Shown one piece after another: positions 36,201-48,200 of a DNA stretch of 64,000 nt. Positions within the stretch are counted from its first letter, which is position 1. Every line of letters begins with the position of its first letter. The stretch comes from Camarhynchus parvulus (Eukaryota; Chordata; Aves; Passeriformes; Thraupidae): positions 19,691,820 through 19,755,819 of the forward strand of contig NC_044582.1 of assembly GCF_901933205.1 (NCBI RefSeq), in the 5' to 3' direction. The translations under genes and the position numbers were made by a program. The notes beneath the pieces were generated by a model. That model was not told the origin of the DNA, did no database searches, and saw only the letters and a list, made by a program, of their open reading frames with translations.

Positions 36201-39200
36201 CATCTGCTGACTCCAGAGGAAGTGTCAGTGAGGAAATAAAAGTTGGGAAGAATAATATAAACAGACGGAGCTAAAATGGAACTCAGCAAATCTCCAGAAA
36301 ATCAAAGTTCAAAAATTTCCACAAAACTAAGTCATTCTTGCTTAAAAAATAATTTAACAAAAGAAAGATAGAACATGCACTGCAAAAGCAGAAAGCCTGC
36401 AGATAAATCAAGGTGTTCTCATACCCTGCCATTCAAATGTCTCCAAGATCAACTTACTTGTTTCTTAACACATCTTCAATAATAAAGAGAACAAAACATA
36501 ATGAAGAGTATTTTATCATATACCAAAATCTTGAAGTCATCGGGGATTTGCATCAGACTTACTTTAATTCTCAGAAGTGTAACTACATGCTAATGGGCTA
36601 GGAAAGGAGGTAAACACTCAGGCAGCTTTTTAAATTGCACATTTAGGTAATGATGGTAACTCAGTGCTCCAAGCTCAGCTATTTATGCACTCATTGAGGC
36701 AACTCCAGCAGGAAGAAACTGCACAGTGAAATCTACACGCTGTGGGATGCCCGATAAAGGAAGAAGCAGAAATCCCTTCTCTGGATAAATCCCTTCTCTG
36801 AATCATCTCAAAGCAGTTTGTAGGAGTCACCAGAGCTCAGCTCCTGCCATTGCCATGAAGCTGCCTCCAGCTGCTCCTGCCCTGAGGCTGTTCCCTGCGG
36901 GACAAAGCCCCAAGGCGCCTTCCCCAGCCAGGACAGCACTGCCACGTGCGCTGAATCCCCACCAAAGTCACCGAGTAGCAGAGAGAAAAAACCCCTCTGG
37001 TTCAGCACCAAAACCAAGGCTGTGTTTGACCTTGGGGACCATTTCTCTGTCTCAAATCCAGACTAACCAACGGGCCAAGAAGAAACCTCAGTCTCACCTG
37101 GCTCACCCCAAGGCAACCCAACTCACAGGACACCTTGAGCCCCAGTTAAGAATACCCTAAGGCCCCAGAGGCAGCCCTTCAGCAGCACAGGGGTGCAGTT
37201 AGGAGCCCAGCAGGCTGGTGGGCCCGGGAAGGCACTCACATCGATGAGGTCCGACACGTCGTGGATGTAGTACTTGCTGACGGCCGCGTTGGTGGCTGCC
37301 AGGTTCAGCAGGTAGTCGTTCCTGGCTTTTGTACACTTCAGCTTGTTCTCAGAATACTTGGCTTGTCTCTGAAAAAGCAGAATGCAGTGTCAGAGCACAA
37401 ACAGGGTGGTATTGGCACAGTTTCCCCTGCCACAGACCCCCACAGCACCCTGCAGCCTGGGTGTGATGAGGTAATTACTGAAACTTGGTATCTGGTATGA
37501 AAACAGGGACCTTGCCAGGGTGGAGGAGATCCCATCTGAACACCCCCCGCACTGTCAGCCAGCCATGATGAGTGCATCCTGCTCAGAGGTACTTGGAGTC
37601 CCTGAGCACAGCTGCTGATGGGTATTTTGGCATCAGTCAAAACCAGAGGGCCAAATTTTCCCCCCAGAAATGCTGACATACGTTTGGACTTGCTCCAGAT
37701 GTGTGCAGCTGTATCAAAGTGGAATCTGGCCCAGAGGCCCAAGCTGCACAATTCAGAACAGGACCCAGAATTCAAAACTGTAGGAAAGCAGATGTGCTCC
37801 AGATCTGAGACATCTGCTCAGGCAGATCCCTGCTCTGAAGGCTGAATCAAAAGATTAACCCTTCCGAGAAGTTCACTGTTAGAAATGTCCCAGGGCTGGG
37901 TGAGCCAGTGAGTAAATGTATCCTTGGCTGGGGAAACGATCTCCTTTTCTCCAAAATTAACACAAAAACTTGTGGAGATCCTGAGGTCACAGGGATTTGC
38001 AAAGGCCAGAACAGCACAAAGGGTTTTGCCTAACAAATCTATCTAAATACTGCACTCTCACTCCCAGACAGTCTACAGAGGAAGAACACTGCTATTTCAT
38101 AGATCCAGCTGGTTTTTTGCTACCAGGAGTCAGTGCCTGAGCAACCCCAAGGATGTTGCTCATTTTTAAAAGCCCATCTTTAAATAACACATCCCAGACA
38201 AACGCCAGCCTCCCGGAGCAGGGTCTGCTGTCCGGACCAGGGTGCATCCCACCCTGCTGCACTGCCCTCCTCAGCACAGCCTCTGGGCTCCCAGCTGGCA
38301 CAGCCAGGCCCCCAGCACGCCTGGCCTGAGCTGCTGCTGGAGAAGCAGCTCCCAGCACCCCTCCCTGTGCTGTGCTCCAGCAGCCATTGCCCCCAGGGCC
38401 CCTCCAGCTGCCTGTCTCAGCTCTCCCTCCAGAGAGACAGCCTGGAGGCTCCAGGTGGCTCCTGTGCACATCCACCGCTCCATCCAAGGCTGCACTGCCT
38501 GTCCCTGTCATGCCATCCTGCCTCTGAGTCAAGCCTTCTCTAGAAGCTGGTCCTGGATGACACCTGCGATGGCCTCCTTGGGTTGCCTTCAGCACAACAT
38601 GCACACGAGACACCAGCCTTCCTAGCCCCTTCCCAGGGATACAGGAATGGCCTCAGAGACAAGGACAAGGCTGAAGCAAACCCCTGCTGCCTGCAGGGAG
38701 CCCCAGCCCCAGCCCAGCTCCCTCTTCCTTCCCTCTCACCCACCTTCTCCTTCATCTTCTCAATCTTCTTGACGGAGCTGCGCCGCTGCGGCCGGTCCTC
38801 GTGTCGCAGCAGGTTCACACTGATGTCCCCTGACTTGTTGAACTGCTTTTCCTCCTGCTTCTCTGCCTCCTTCAGCTTGCTCTCGGCGCTGATGCTCTCT
38901 GCGTGGTACATGTGGTAGGTCTTCATCACCTGCAGACACAGGAGGTCCTGAGCCCCCTCCCATGGCCACCTGCAGCACCGGAGCAGGACAAGCCAGCAGC
39001 CCTGGGCAGGGCACAGGGGCCGTGGGGCCACTGTGGCATTAAGGAACAGAGTGGGGAGGGAAGCTTCAGAGATGAATCCCAGCCCCAGCCCTGCTTCTAG
39101 AGGCTCCAGGCTGGCCTCAGAGCTGTGATGGCACTCAGTCCCACTGGGGGGACATGATCCAGCACACACCCGCAGTCAGAGCACCGTGTGCCTGCCAGCA

Positions 39201-42200
39201 GGGAAATGAGGAACAACCTCTGAGCTCTGCAGATGGGATAAGGGTCTCTGTGAGGGAGGCCACAGTCACTCTGAACTCCCTTTTGACCCAACCCCTCTGT
39301 TCCTACACTTGGACTTGCTAAGCCATCAGACAGCCCTTGCTGTGGCACCCAGACAGCAGAACCACCCAGAAGTGGAGGAGCTGCAATCCCCAGGCAGAAA
39401 TGGGGTTTGTCTCCTGTCACCACCTCATCCTCCCCTTGCTGCCACCAGCAGGCACAGGCAGTGCCAGCATAGGTGCAGCAGCACCTTCTCCTTCACATTC
39501 CAGATCCAGGAGGGATGATGCTGGTCCTGGAACACTCTACAGGCAAAACTTCCAGCACAACCTTCCCTTTCAGAAACAAGAGCCCAAAGGGCACACTGGA
39601 TCATTTTAATGGAGCTGGCAAGAGGGACACATCTGCTCCTCTCTCTTTATGCCTTTAGTCACACTGTCCCTTTCTATCATCTCCCTTTGGGATGTGGGTG
39701 GTTTATCTCACATTGCCTTGACACAGCACACAGTGCCTGACTGCTCACTGCAACCAGCCTCAGCAGGGCTGGCACTGCAGGCTGGGACACTCCACTGGGA
39801 CAGCCTGGGACACTGGGACATGCTGGGACACACTGGGACAGGCTGAGACACACTGGGACAGGCTGAGACACGCTGGGACACACTGGGATGGGCTGCCTGA
39901 GGCCCAAGGGTTAAAACAAGCAGGAACCCCCAAAGGCAGGGGATTTTTACACATGGCTTAATGAAGCAAACAGCTTTCCTCAGCTGCCAGCAGGACCCAG
40001 GAGTGTTTGACTTGGAGCAGGTCAGGCTGAGCTGCAGGGCCCCTCTCTCCTGACAAGCACAGCCCTCAGCCAGAGCAGGCTCCCAACGCCTTTCAGAGTG
40101 CACAAACCTGGTGCTGCAGGGACACCCCAGTGCAGGGACACCCCAGTGCCAGGGACACCCCAGTGCCAGGGACACCCCAGTGTGCAGCGACATCCCAGTG
40201 CCAGGGACACCCCAATGCAGGGACAGACAAGGGGCAGTGAGCAAAGGCTCCTGCTTGGCCCTGAGCTGCAGCATTTCCAAGCCCCACAGATTCCTGACAC
40301 ATATTTCAAACTGCCTTTTCTGCAGTGAATGTCACAGGACATACACAGATCAGATGATTCCTGGGATTTTCTTAAAGAGGAAGACCAGAGGGTTTCACTG
40401 AGCCCTCATCATCCTCACCACCTACATCTTTTTGTGAACACACAGAGGGAAGTGAAAAGCAAAGTGCTGCATATCAGGGCTGCAGGCAGTAAGAGGAAAG
40501 GTTTCTGCACCACAGAGGCCCTGACACAACATGACAGAGAAGCCCAACCAGTAACAGGGCTCCAAATTGCAGGGGTTTTGTGAAATCTAAAGGTTATGGG
40601 ACAGTTACCCAACCAAAACAGACACCTTAAACAACTCACTGTGCTCCTCACCAGCTGCCCTGCCACACAGCTCACTCTTGGAAACTCAGAGCATATTTCT
40701 GTTTATATCTGCCTTAATTTTGGCCGGGGCCAGCCTGCAGTGCAGCAATCAGCCCTGATCTGCAATTCCCTGGTGCCATCTCAGTGCCTGCAATCAGCTC
40801 AGGCTGTCCCTGGCCTGCAGTGCTGTGACACAAAGACAAACTGCCACAGCTGCGTCCCGGGGATCCTTCCTGCAAATCAGTTAATTAGCTGCAGCCAAGG
40901 AGGAAAAATATGTTCCAATGTTCATTAGTTATTTAACAACACGAGTTGTGTTTTCCATATTAATTACATGTTCTGGATAAAGGCTGTTGCCAAAATACCG
41001 GCCATAAATGGCACTGCTGGCAGTCTCCAGCTACAAGGGCTTTGTTCTCCTCAACAGCTCATCCCCAAGGTTCTGACCCAGCAGACGAGCCAGAGCAGAA
41101 ATGGGGTGACCGTGTCAGGTACAGGCTCAGGCCCCCTCAGCCTTCTGCCTCTACCAGCTCCAGCTGGTACCTCTCTCTGGAATCCATAAGGAGGAACCAA
41201 AGGAACAAAGCTGGTTTTAACTCACAGCTGAACTATTTCTGCACAAAACCATTCACAAGCATCTCCACTTCAGAATGAAAGTCATCCACTTCCATTTTGA
41301 TTAAAATCAGTGTGGCTTTGGTTCTCTCCATACAGACTCCACAGGGTGACTTGCATCAGAACAGCAACAAGGCTGAGTTAAAATCAATGCGGTTGTTTTG
41401 GCTCAAGTTTGAGACAGTGAATGCCTGAGAAGCCTGTAAAAAATTGTTCTTTCCACCCAGTGCACAGAATTCCCCTCGGAGAGGCTTAAAAAGCAGCCTT
41501 GCCAGGGCACAGATGAGCTGTGGGTAAAGGCCTGGCCAGAGGCAAGAAAATCAACTTCTCTGTGTGACAGCAAAGTGACATTTCTGACACAGCAGCAGCC
41601 TGGTGTCCTGTGAGCCAGGCCCCTACCCCGTGTCTGGCTTTGTCAGCAGCCACAGCCCCCGCCTGCTCGTGGGCACCCAGCGTGCTGCACGGAACACACG
41701 ACAGCAGCTCGGCCCCAAAGCGTCCCCAGGCACCCCCAGAGCCCCGAGCCGGGGGCAGCTGGGCCCCTGTCACCTGCCGCCTCAGGAACAGAACTCTGAG
41801 CAGGAGCTGCGGCACCAAGCACGTGTGAGGTGACCCTGACTGCCCCACAGGCTTTCTCTTCCTGCTTTTGAAGTACGTCCCTTCCCTGCTCCCCCCGCCT
41901 GGATGACACAACCAGTTTGTCATCTCAGCAGCAAGGCTGAAGGCAAACACAGAGCTCCTCCAGCTGCCCCGGTTTCCCATTCAAACCAGTTTGTTTCACC
42001 ATTCAAGCCCGTTCTGCTCAGCACATGGAGCAAAGCAGTGAATGGCAGAAGTCTCAGCTCCTGTGAGGAGGAGCAGAATCACCCTGTGCTCCTCCTTGGC
42101 CACTGCTTGCAGTGGGGCCTCAGCACAGCGCAGAGTGTCCCCGGGGATGGCCCTGTCCCGTGGCTGGGCTCAGAGCAGGCTGCTCCACAGCTCTGCAGCT

Positions 42201-45200
42201 CAGCACAGCCCTTGCTGGCCTTTCCTTGTTGTGCATCTGTCATGCTGCTGCTGTAATTAATCCTAATTAGTCACCACCCCTAACACAGCTTGTGACATTC
42301 AACCATCAACAACGCACTCCCAAATCTCACGCAGGCTTTTTAATCTGATCTGCTGTCCACCCACACTGCAGGTCTCACAGCAATCAAATCCTTCAACAGC
42401 CAGTGCAGGAACCAACGTGTTAAGAGGAGATTTATGGCAGAAATTTGAAATACAATCATTCATGCTCTGTTGTTTAGGCCTGTTTTTCAAAAAGATGAAA
42501 TAGAATGATTGTTTAGGAATAAACCTACTGCAGCATTATTTATGTACCAGTTACTGATAAAACCAAAGAAAGCAAATATATTATCTCAATTTTCCAACAA
42601 AAGGCAGACTTTATATGGTTTTGTTGCTCCTAAACCACAAATAAAATATTAAAAAAAAACACTTGCTACAGGGCAAGAGGCAGAAGCAACACAAAGACTT
42701 TTACTACTCTGCTATGAAAACCTGCTTGAAGAGCCATGTCCTGACTAACAGCACATGATCTCACTGGGAGGCACAGACAGCTCTGCAGCCAAAGTGCTCC
42801 TCAGGGCAGAAGCTCCCCTATGAGCCAGAAGTTTTCTGCATTCCCCAGCAGAAGGTCGTGTTCAGCCATCCCCCCAGGGCTCACAGGGGCAGGGAGGTGT
42901 CCAACAGACAACAAGGCCAGCTCAGAGCCACTGGTGCCTGGAAATCACCAACCCAGGGTCTGAGCAGGGCCAAAAGGTGACATGGAGCCCGAGCCCCAGC
43001 AGGTGAGGGCACTGCAGACACAGGGATCTGACTGCCCCAGCAGGTGAGGGCACTGCAGGCACAGGGATCTGAGTGGATCACACCCACACAGCCCCTCCAG
43101 GCTCCAGGGAAGCAGCTGGGCACTGGGACCCAGCCCCTGGCCTCCAGCACTGCCACCCCTCAGTGAGGAGAGATCTCCCAAAGGACGGGAGGGGAAGGAA
43201 TGGGCCACGCTGCAGGACAGCCAGGGCAGAGCCTCCCCAGACCTGCTTTAACAAATGCCTGTGCTCCCCAGGCTGGGAACAGTGGCATGGCTCCGTGCTC
43301 ACCGTGTAGAGCTCATTGGTGACTTTCAGGAGCTCCTCGTGCATCTGGAGGCCAATCTCCTTGCTCTGCAAGACAAAAACAAGAAGAGGTGAGACTGTTA
43401 TGCTCAAAACATGCAGATCTAAAATGAAAATACATTTCAGAGGAATCATAAACGTGAATGCACAGCACAGCAAAGTCTCATGCAGTTTCAGAGCGGCTCC
43501 GTGTTCATTTGAGGTTGACGTTTGCCCATGGATCACCCAAACTGGGTTTTAGAGACCATGAGGAGGAATTTCATAGCATTTAACCTATTTACCCTGCAAA
43601 ACAGATGAATCTAAAATTACAGGCAATACTGCTTTGCCCTTCCACTGGTAAAATTCATTCCCAGCCCTCAGCCAACTCCCCATTTGGGTATAACACACAA
43701 CACTGTCCCCTAGTTTGGGACTGACACAGAGTCATTTTGAGACTAGCAGGGTGTACATCATCCAACAGCCATTTGTGTGCCCTAGATTGGCATTCTCCAG
43801 CCCCACAGCATCACCCATCAATCTGCCTTGATCTGAAAACCCTGCTGCTCTGTGATTAAACACATCTGCTGCTGGACCTGCAATTCCAGCCAACGCTGGT
43901 ATTTCAGAGCAAAGACTACCAGGGCTCCCCAGCACCAGCATCCCAGGTTTACAATTCCCTTGGCCATGACCCACCCCCCAGCTCCTCCTCAGTAGCTCAT
44001 TTTCACTATTCTGACCTGAGTGAACCAAAGCATCTCTGAAAAAGGACATTACAAAATAGCTACACCACAGTTATATAATGAAGTTTGCAGTTTCACAACA
44101 GCAGCAGCCAAAGTTCAGCCAGCTGAGGAGACACTCACTGCCAGTGAGGAACTCCTGGCATCCTCCTGTCTGCTGAAATGCCATTATCAGGCTGTGTTTT
44201 CCCTCTCCTTGCCAGGCAGGATGAGGCAGATGTAGTTGCCAGCCTCCTAGAGCATGGATACAGCCCTTCATGGAGAGGCCACAGCATGGGGAGCTGCCCA
44301 ACACTGGAGCTTGGCTGCAGACCAAACCAGCTCCTGCTGCAACCCAGCAGCTGGAGGTGCTGGGATGTGCTCACACTGCTTCCCTGCCTGCCTGTAATTA
44401 CACCACAAATCTCTCCGTGGAATCTTCTTGGCTAGGAAATACTTATTATAGCTTGAAGATGTGTTTAAACTAAGTATAGACACCCCCCTCCTCCCACCCC
44501 TAAACCAAACCAAAACAACTCTGAGCAGTTTCTCCCAGATTTCCTCAAATAACTCCAGGAAGTTTTGTGCACATGGGCAGGGAAAACAACATTCCACCAG
44601 TCTGGGTGATGAGAGAAGCCCTCAACATGGAAAGGTCCTCTAATCCCAGTCAATGGGACAACCTACAGACTTTGAAGGTTTAATCTAGATTATTAGAAGT
44701 TAGACTTAAAGCAAAGCCTGAAGTAAGGAGTCTAAAGGGTGACAGTCCCACGCAGTAACCACAGTGTGTCCTGAGTTAGTGCCAGGGTACCTGGGACAGC
44801 CCCATCCTCAGAGACCCGACTGAGCACACTGCTCCCACTCCCATGGGCACCAGGGAGGTGCCAGGATGATGCCAGTGACCACAAGGTTGGATCTCAGTGA
44901 AGGCCCATGGCCACCAGGAACCTTCATCTGGACTGGAGCCCAGTCCCTGTCCCCTGCCCACCAACACTGGTGGCCATCACTGCTCCCAAAAATCTCACTG
45001 GGGCTTGCTAATTCACAATAGAGCTGTGATAGAGCTGCATCCCCCAAAAAACAGCCCAAAGATGTCTGGGGACTCCTCACTCTCTACAGCTCCCTGACAG
45101 GAGGGTGCAGCCACGTGGGGGTCAGGGGACGGGGAACAAGGGACAGAACAAGAGAAAACAGCCTCAAGTTGTGCCAGGGAGGTTTAGGTTGAATATTTGG

Positions 45201-48200
45201 AAGAAGTTTCTTCATTTCTGGAGGAATTTTAAAGCTGTGTGGACATGGCACTTGGGGAATGGGTTAGTGGTGGCCTTGGCAGTGCTGAGGGAAGGGTTGG
45301 ACTCCATGGCCTCAGAGAGCTTTTCCAGCCTAAACCATCCTGTGATTCTAATGTGAGTAATTGCAGTCAAGGTCTCCAGACAGGGCCTTGGAGCCCACAG
45401 CCTGCAGGAGTCACAGGCACCCTCCAGCCACCCCTGCCGCCAGGGTCACTCACAGGCCCCAAGCCAAGGCTGCCCCAGGGCCTGGGGGAGGACAGGACCG
45501 GCTGGTGGCAGCAGCTGGGGCCCAGCTGAGCTGCAGCTCCTGCCTCTGCCCCAGATGTCCTGCACTGTGCGGGGCAAGGCCACAGAGCTGCAATTTTCAA
45601 ACCCAATTTTAGACTCTGAAATAGAGCAACACAAACAGGCTCAGTTGTTGCTCCATGAGCTACACCTGCACAGGCAACCACAGGTGGGGAGCACAGTGAA
45701 AGAGCCAACTGCTTACAGACACTAACCCAACACCTGGCCCCTGCTGCAAAGGGTCTGCAGCATCACTGGGAGGCTCCCAGCATCCAAGAGGGCAGCGAGG
45801 ATGAGTGAGGATGCTGCAGCCTCTTCCAAGCTGAAGGACTTGCCTCGCCTCCAAGCCTGCTGCCTTCCCTTTCTCCAACTGAGAAATTATATTTGTGTAC
45901 TGACAGGAGACAACACTAAAACATCATTCCAGTTCCTGGGACCATCCACAAAACCCGAACTACGATTTAGGTGCTTCCTTTCTGCCTCACATTCCTCCTA
46001 AAACCCACAGCTGCTCACTGAGACAGCAATGGCTTCAAGTTAGCAATTTATTTAAATTCCTGCCATGCTGACAAAGTCTGGGGCAGCAGCAGCATGGATG
46101 ACTGGCAATGGACATCCAAGACAAACACAAGAGCTCCCATCCAGATACTGCTTCTTCATCCAACCTCCATCCAGGACAAAGCAGCATGGGCTGTAATTAA
46201 ATTCACTGTTGCAGCACATAATTAAATCCCACACTGGGGAAAAAGCCAGCACCCTTATTTTGGACATAGCAATGCTGTCTCAAACATGTAATTTCCTGTG
46301 TCCCATACCTGGAAAAAGCATCATACTTCCTTCCTTCTGCACAGCAGGTCAGAGTGGAGCAAACACCTGCCTGGCAATGGGTGCCTCACCCTGGGTTTGA
46401 GTGTGCCAGGACACCTGGGTGGAGAGGGACAAACTGCCTGGTTCAGTGATGGGAGGACACTGGGTGGAGAGGGACAAACTGCCTGGTTCAGTGATGGGAG
46501 GACACCGGGTGCAGAGGGACAAACTGCCTGGTTCAGTGAAGGGAGGACACTGGGTGCAGAGGGACAAACTGCCTGGTTCAGTGACAGGAGGACACTGGGT
46601 GCAGAGGGACAAACTGCCTGGTTCAGTGACAGGAGGACACTGGGTGGAGAGGGACAAACTGCTCGTTCAGTGACAGTGACCCCACCTGTGCCAGGCTCAG
46701 CCAGGCAAGCCAAGGGAGCAGCAGCTCAGCACCCACATCTCTCCAGGCAGATTGCCACGTGCTGAGCTCCTTGGTTATGCTCACCCTGTACCCTGGAGCC
46801 CTCCCCACCCTTCCCCGGGACTGCTCACATTTACATAATGAGTGCAGGAAACACAAAACCTCCTGGCTCCTCATGTCCCCACAGCATGTCACAGGCCATT
46901 AATAAGCTCTAGATGGGAAGAATTAAAAGTGACATTTCTGGAAAAAAATGTTACTCTAATTTACCATCAAAGAGCAATCTCCAGCACACCCAGCAGCTGA
47001 ACCACGACTGCTTTAACCCTTCTGCAGCCAGGTTATCTGCCAGCAGCCTCACACAGCCTGGCCCCCCTGGAGGAGGGCTTGGAGGGCTTTACCTACCTCA
47101 CTCAGAGCCAGACTGGGCACCACAGTGAAAGATCCCTCCTCTGAGCACCTTCATATGCTGCAAGGCTGGACCTTCAAGAGCCATTTACCAGCATGCTCCT
47201 ATTTCCACACAGGTGCCCCAGGTTCCCACTGAGCACTGCTGCGAAGTGGAAGTGCAGCCACAGATCCCTTCAGACAAGGTGTGCCATAGGTTGAGAAAAA
47301 TAAATAACCTGAATATGCCCAAAAGTGGCAGCCTCCCTGTCCACAGGAAAGGCAAACGTTGACACAAAGTGTCTTTTCCCTGATTCAGCTGCACGTTATT
47401 TCCAGGGACAGGTAAGGCCAAGGAACAAACCCAGTGAAATCACAGATGCCCACAGCTGTAAAGGTTCCTCTGGATGCAAAGCAAATGCTGGCTCTGGCAG
47501 GCTGCAGAGGGAGTCACACCAGTGTTGAGCCTTAGAAGTTGAAATTTAAGTTCAAAAATGAAGGGAGATGGAAGAATATCAAACACAAAGAAATAATTCT
47601 GCTGAATTGATGAAATACTTCACCATCCTGTCCTGGCTGAGGATTGACATACAACAGGAAAACACTTAGAACACTCAATATATGTCCTTGTTTGCAAGCT
47701 GGCTGAATTTGTCCTGTATTTCCAAACAAGAAACACCATCCCCAGACATGGGCAGGGAAAGCAGAACCATTAAACATAAATCTCAAAAACCAGTTCAGAG
47801 CAAAATGCAAATGGGAGGAACATTTTGAGATAGAACGGGACTAACCGACATCTACCAAGTATCTCCATTTCTGGAGGGCAGGGGACTGGAAAAGGGATGA
47901 TATCCCATATCAAATCAGCCAACACAAACCTGACCTTGCAGTTTAATTTCTAGGTCAGATCTATAAACTAGAGGAAACTGGCCATAAAAATATCACATGA
48001 ATTTTATTCTCCAGTCAGGCTGAAATTTCAAGATAAGCCCTGATTATGAGTCTTCTCCTGTTGGAGAGGCAGGTGCCCTGTGGCTCACCCTGCTCCCCCA
48101 CTACAGTCCCCTGATGAAAACAAGGCCACAGAGCCTACCCTCTGCTGGGACTCTTGGTGCTCTTAGCACACTCCTCACCTTCAATGAACAGCTCTGGTCC

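Larger units (their letters stand above)
31909..37239 (-). other. SRGAP3 intron 6
   Basis: 5.3 kb. Holds two minus-oriented CR1 fragments (32270, 34264), an AT-rich run at 34140-34200, the 21-bp minisatellite at 35340-36058 and an AT-rich segment at 36290-36760. No embedded gene seen. Confidence 0.7.
38930..43302 (-). other. SRGAP3 intron 4
   Basis: 4.4 kb. Contains two short tandem arrays (39770, 40112), a two-copy 43-bp duplication (42972) and AT-rich unassigned parts near 40900-41000 and 42480-42660. No embedded gene recognised. Confidence 0.65.
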
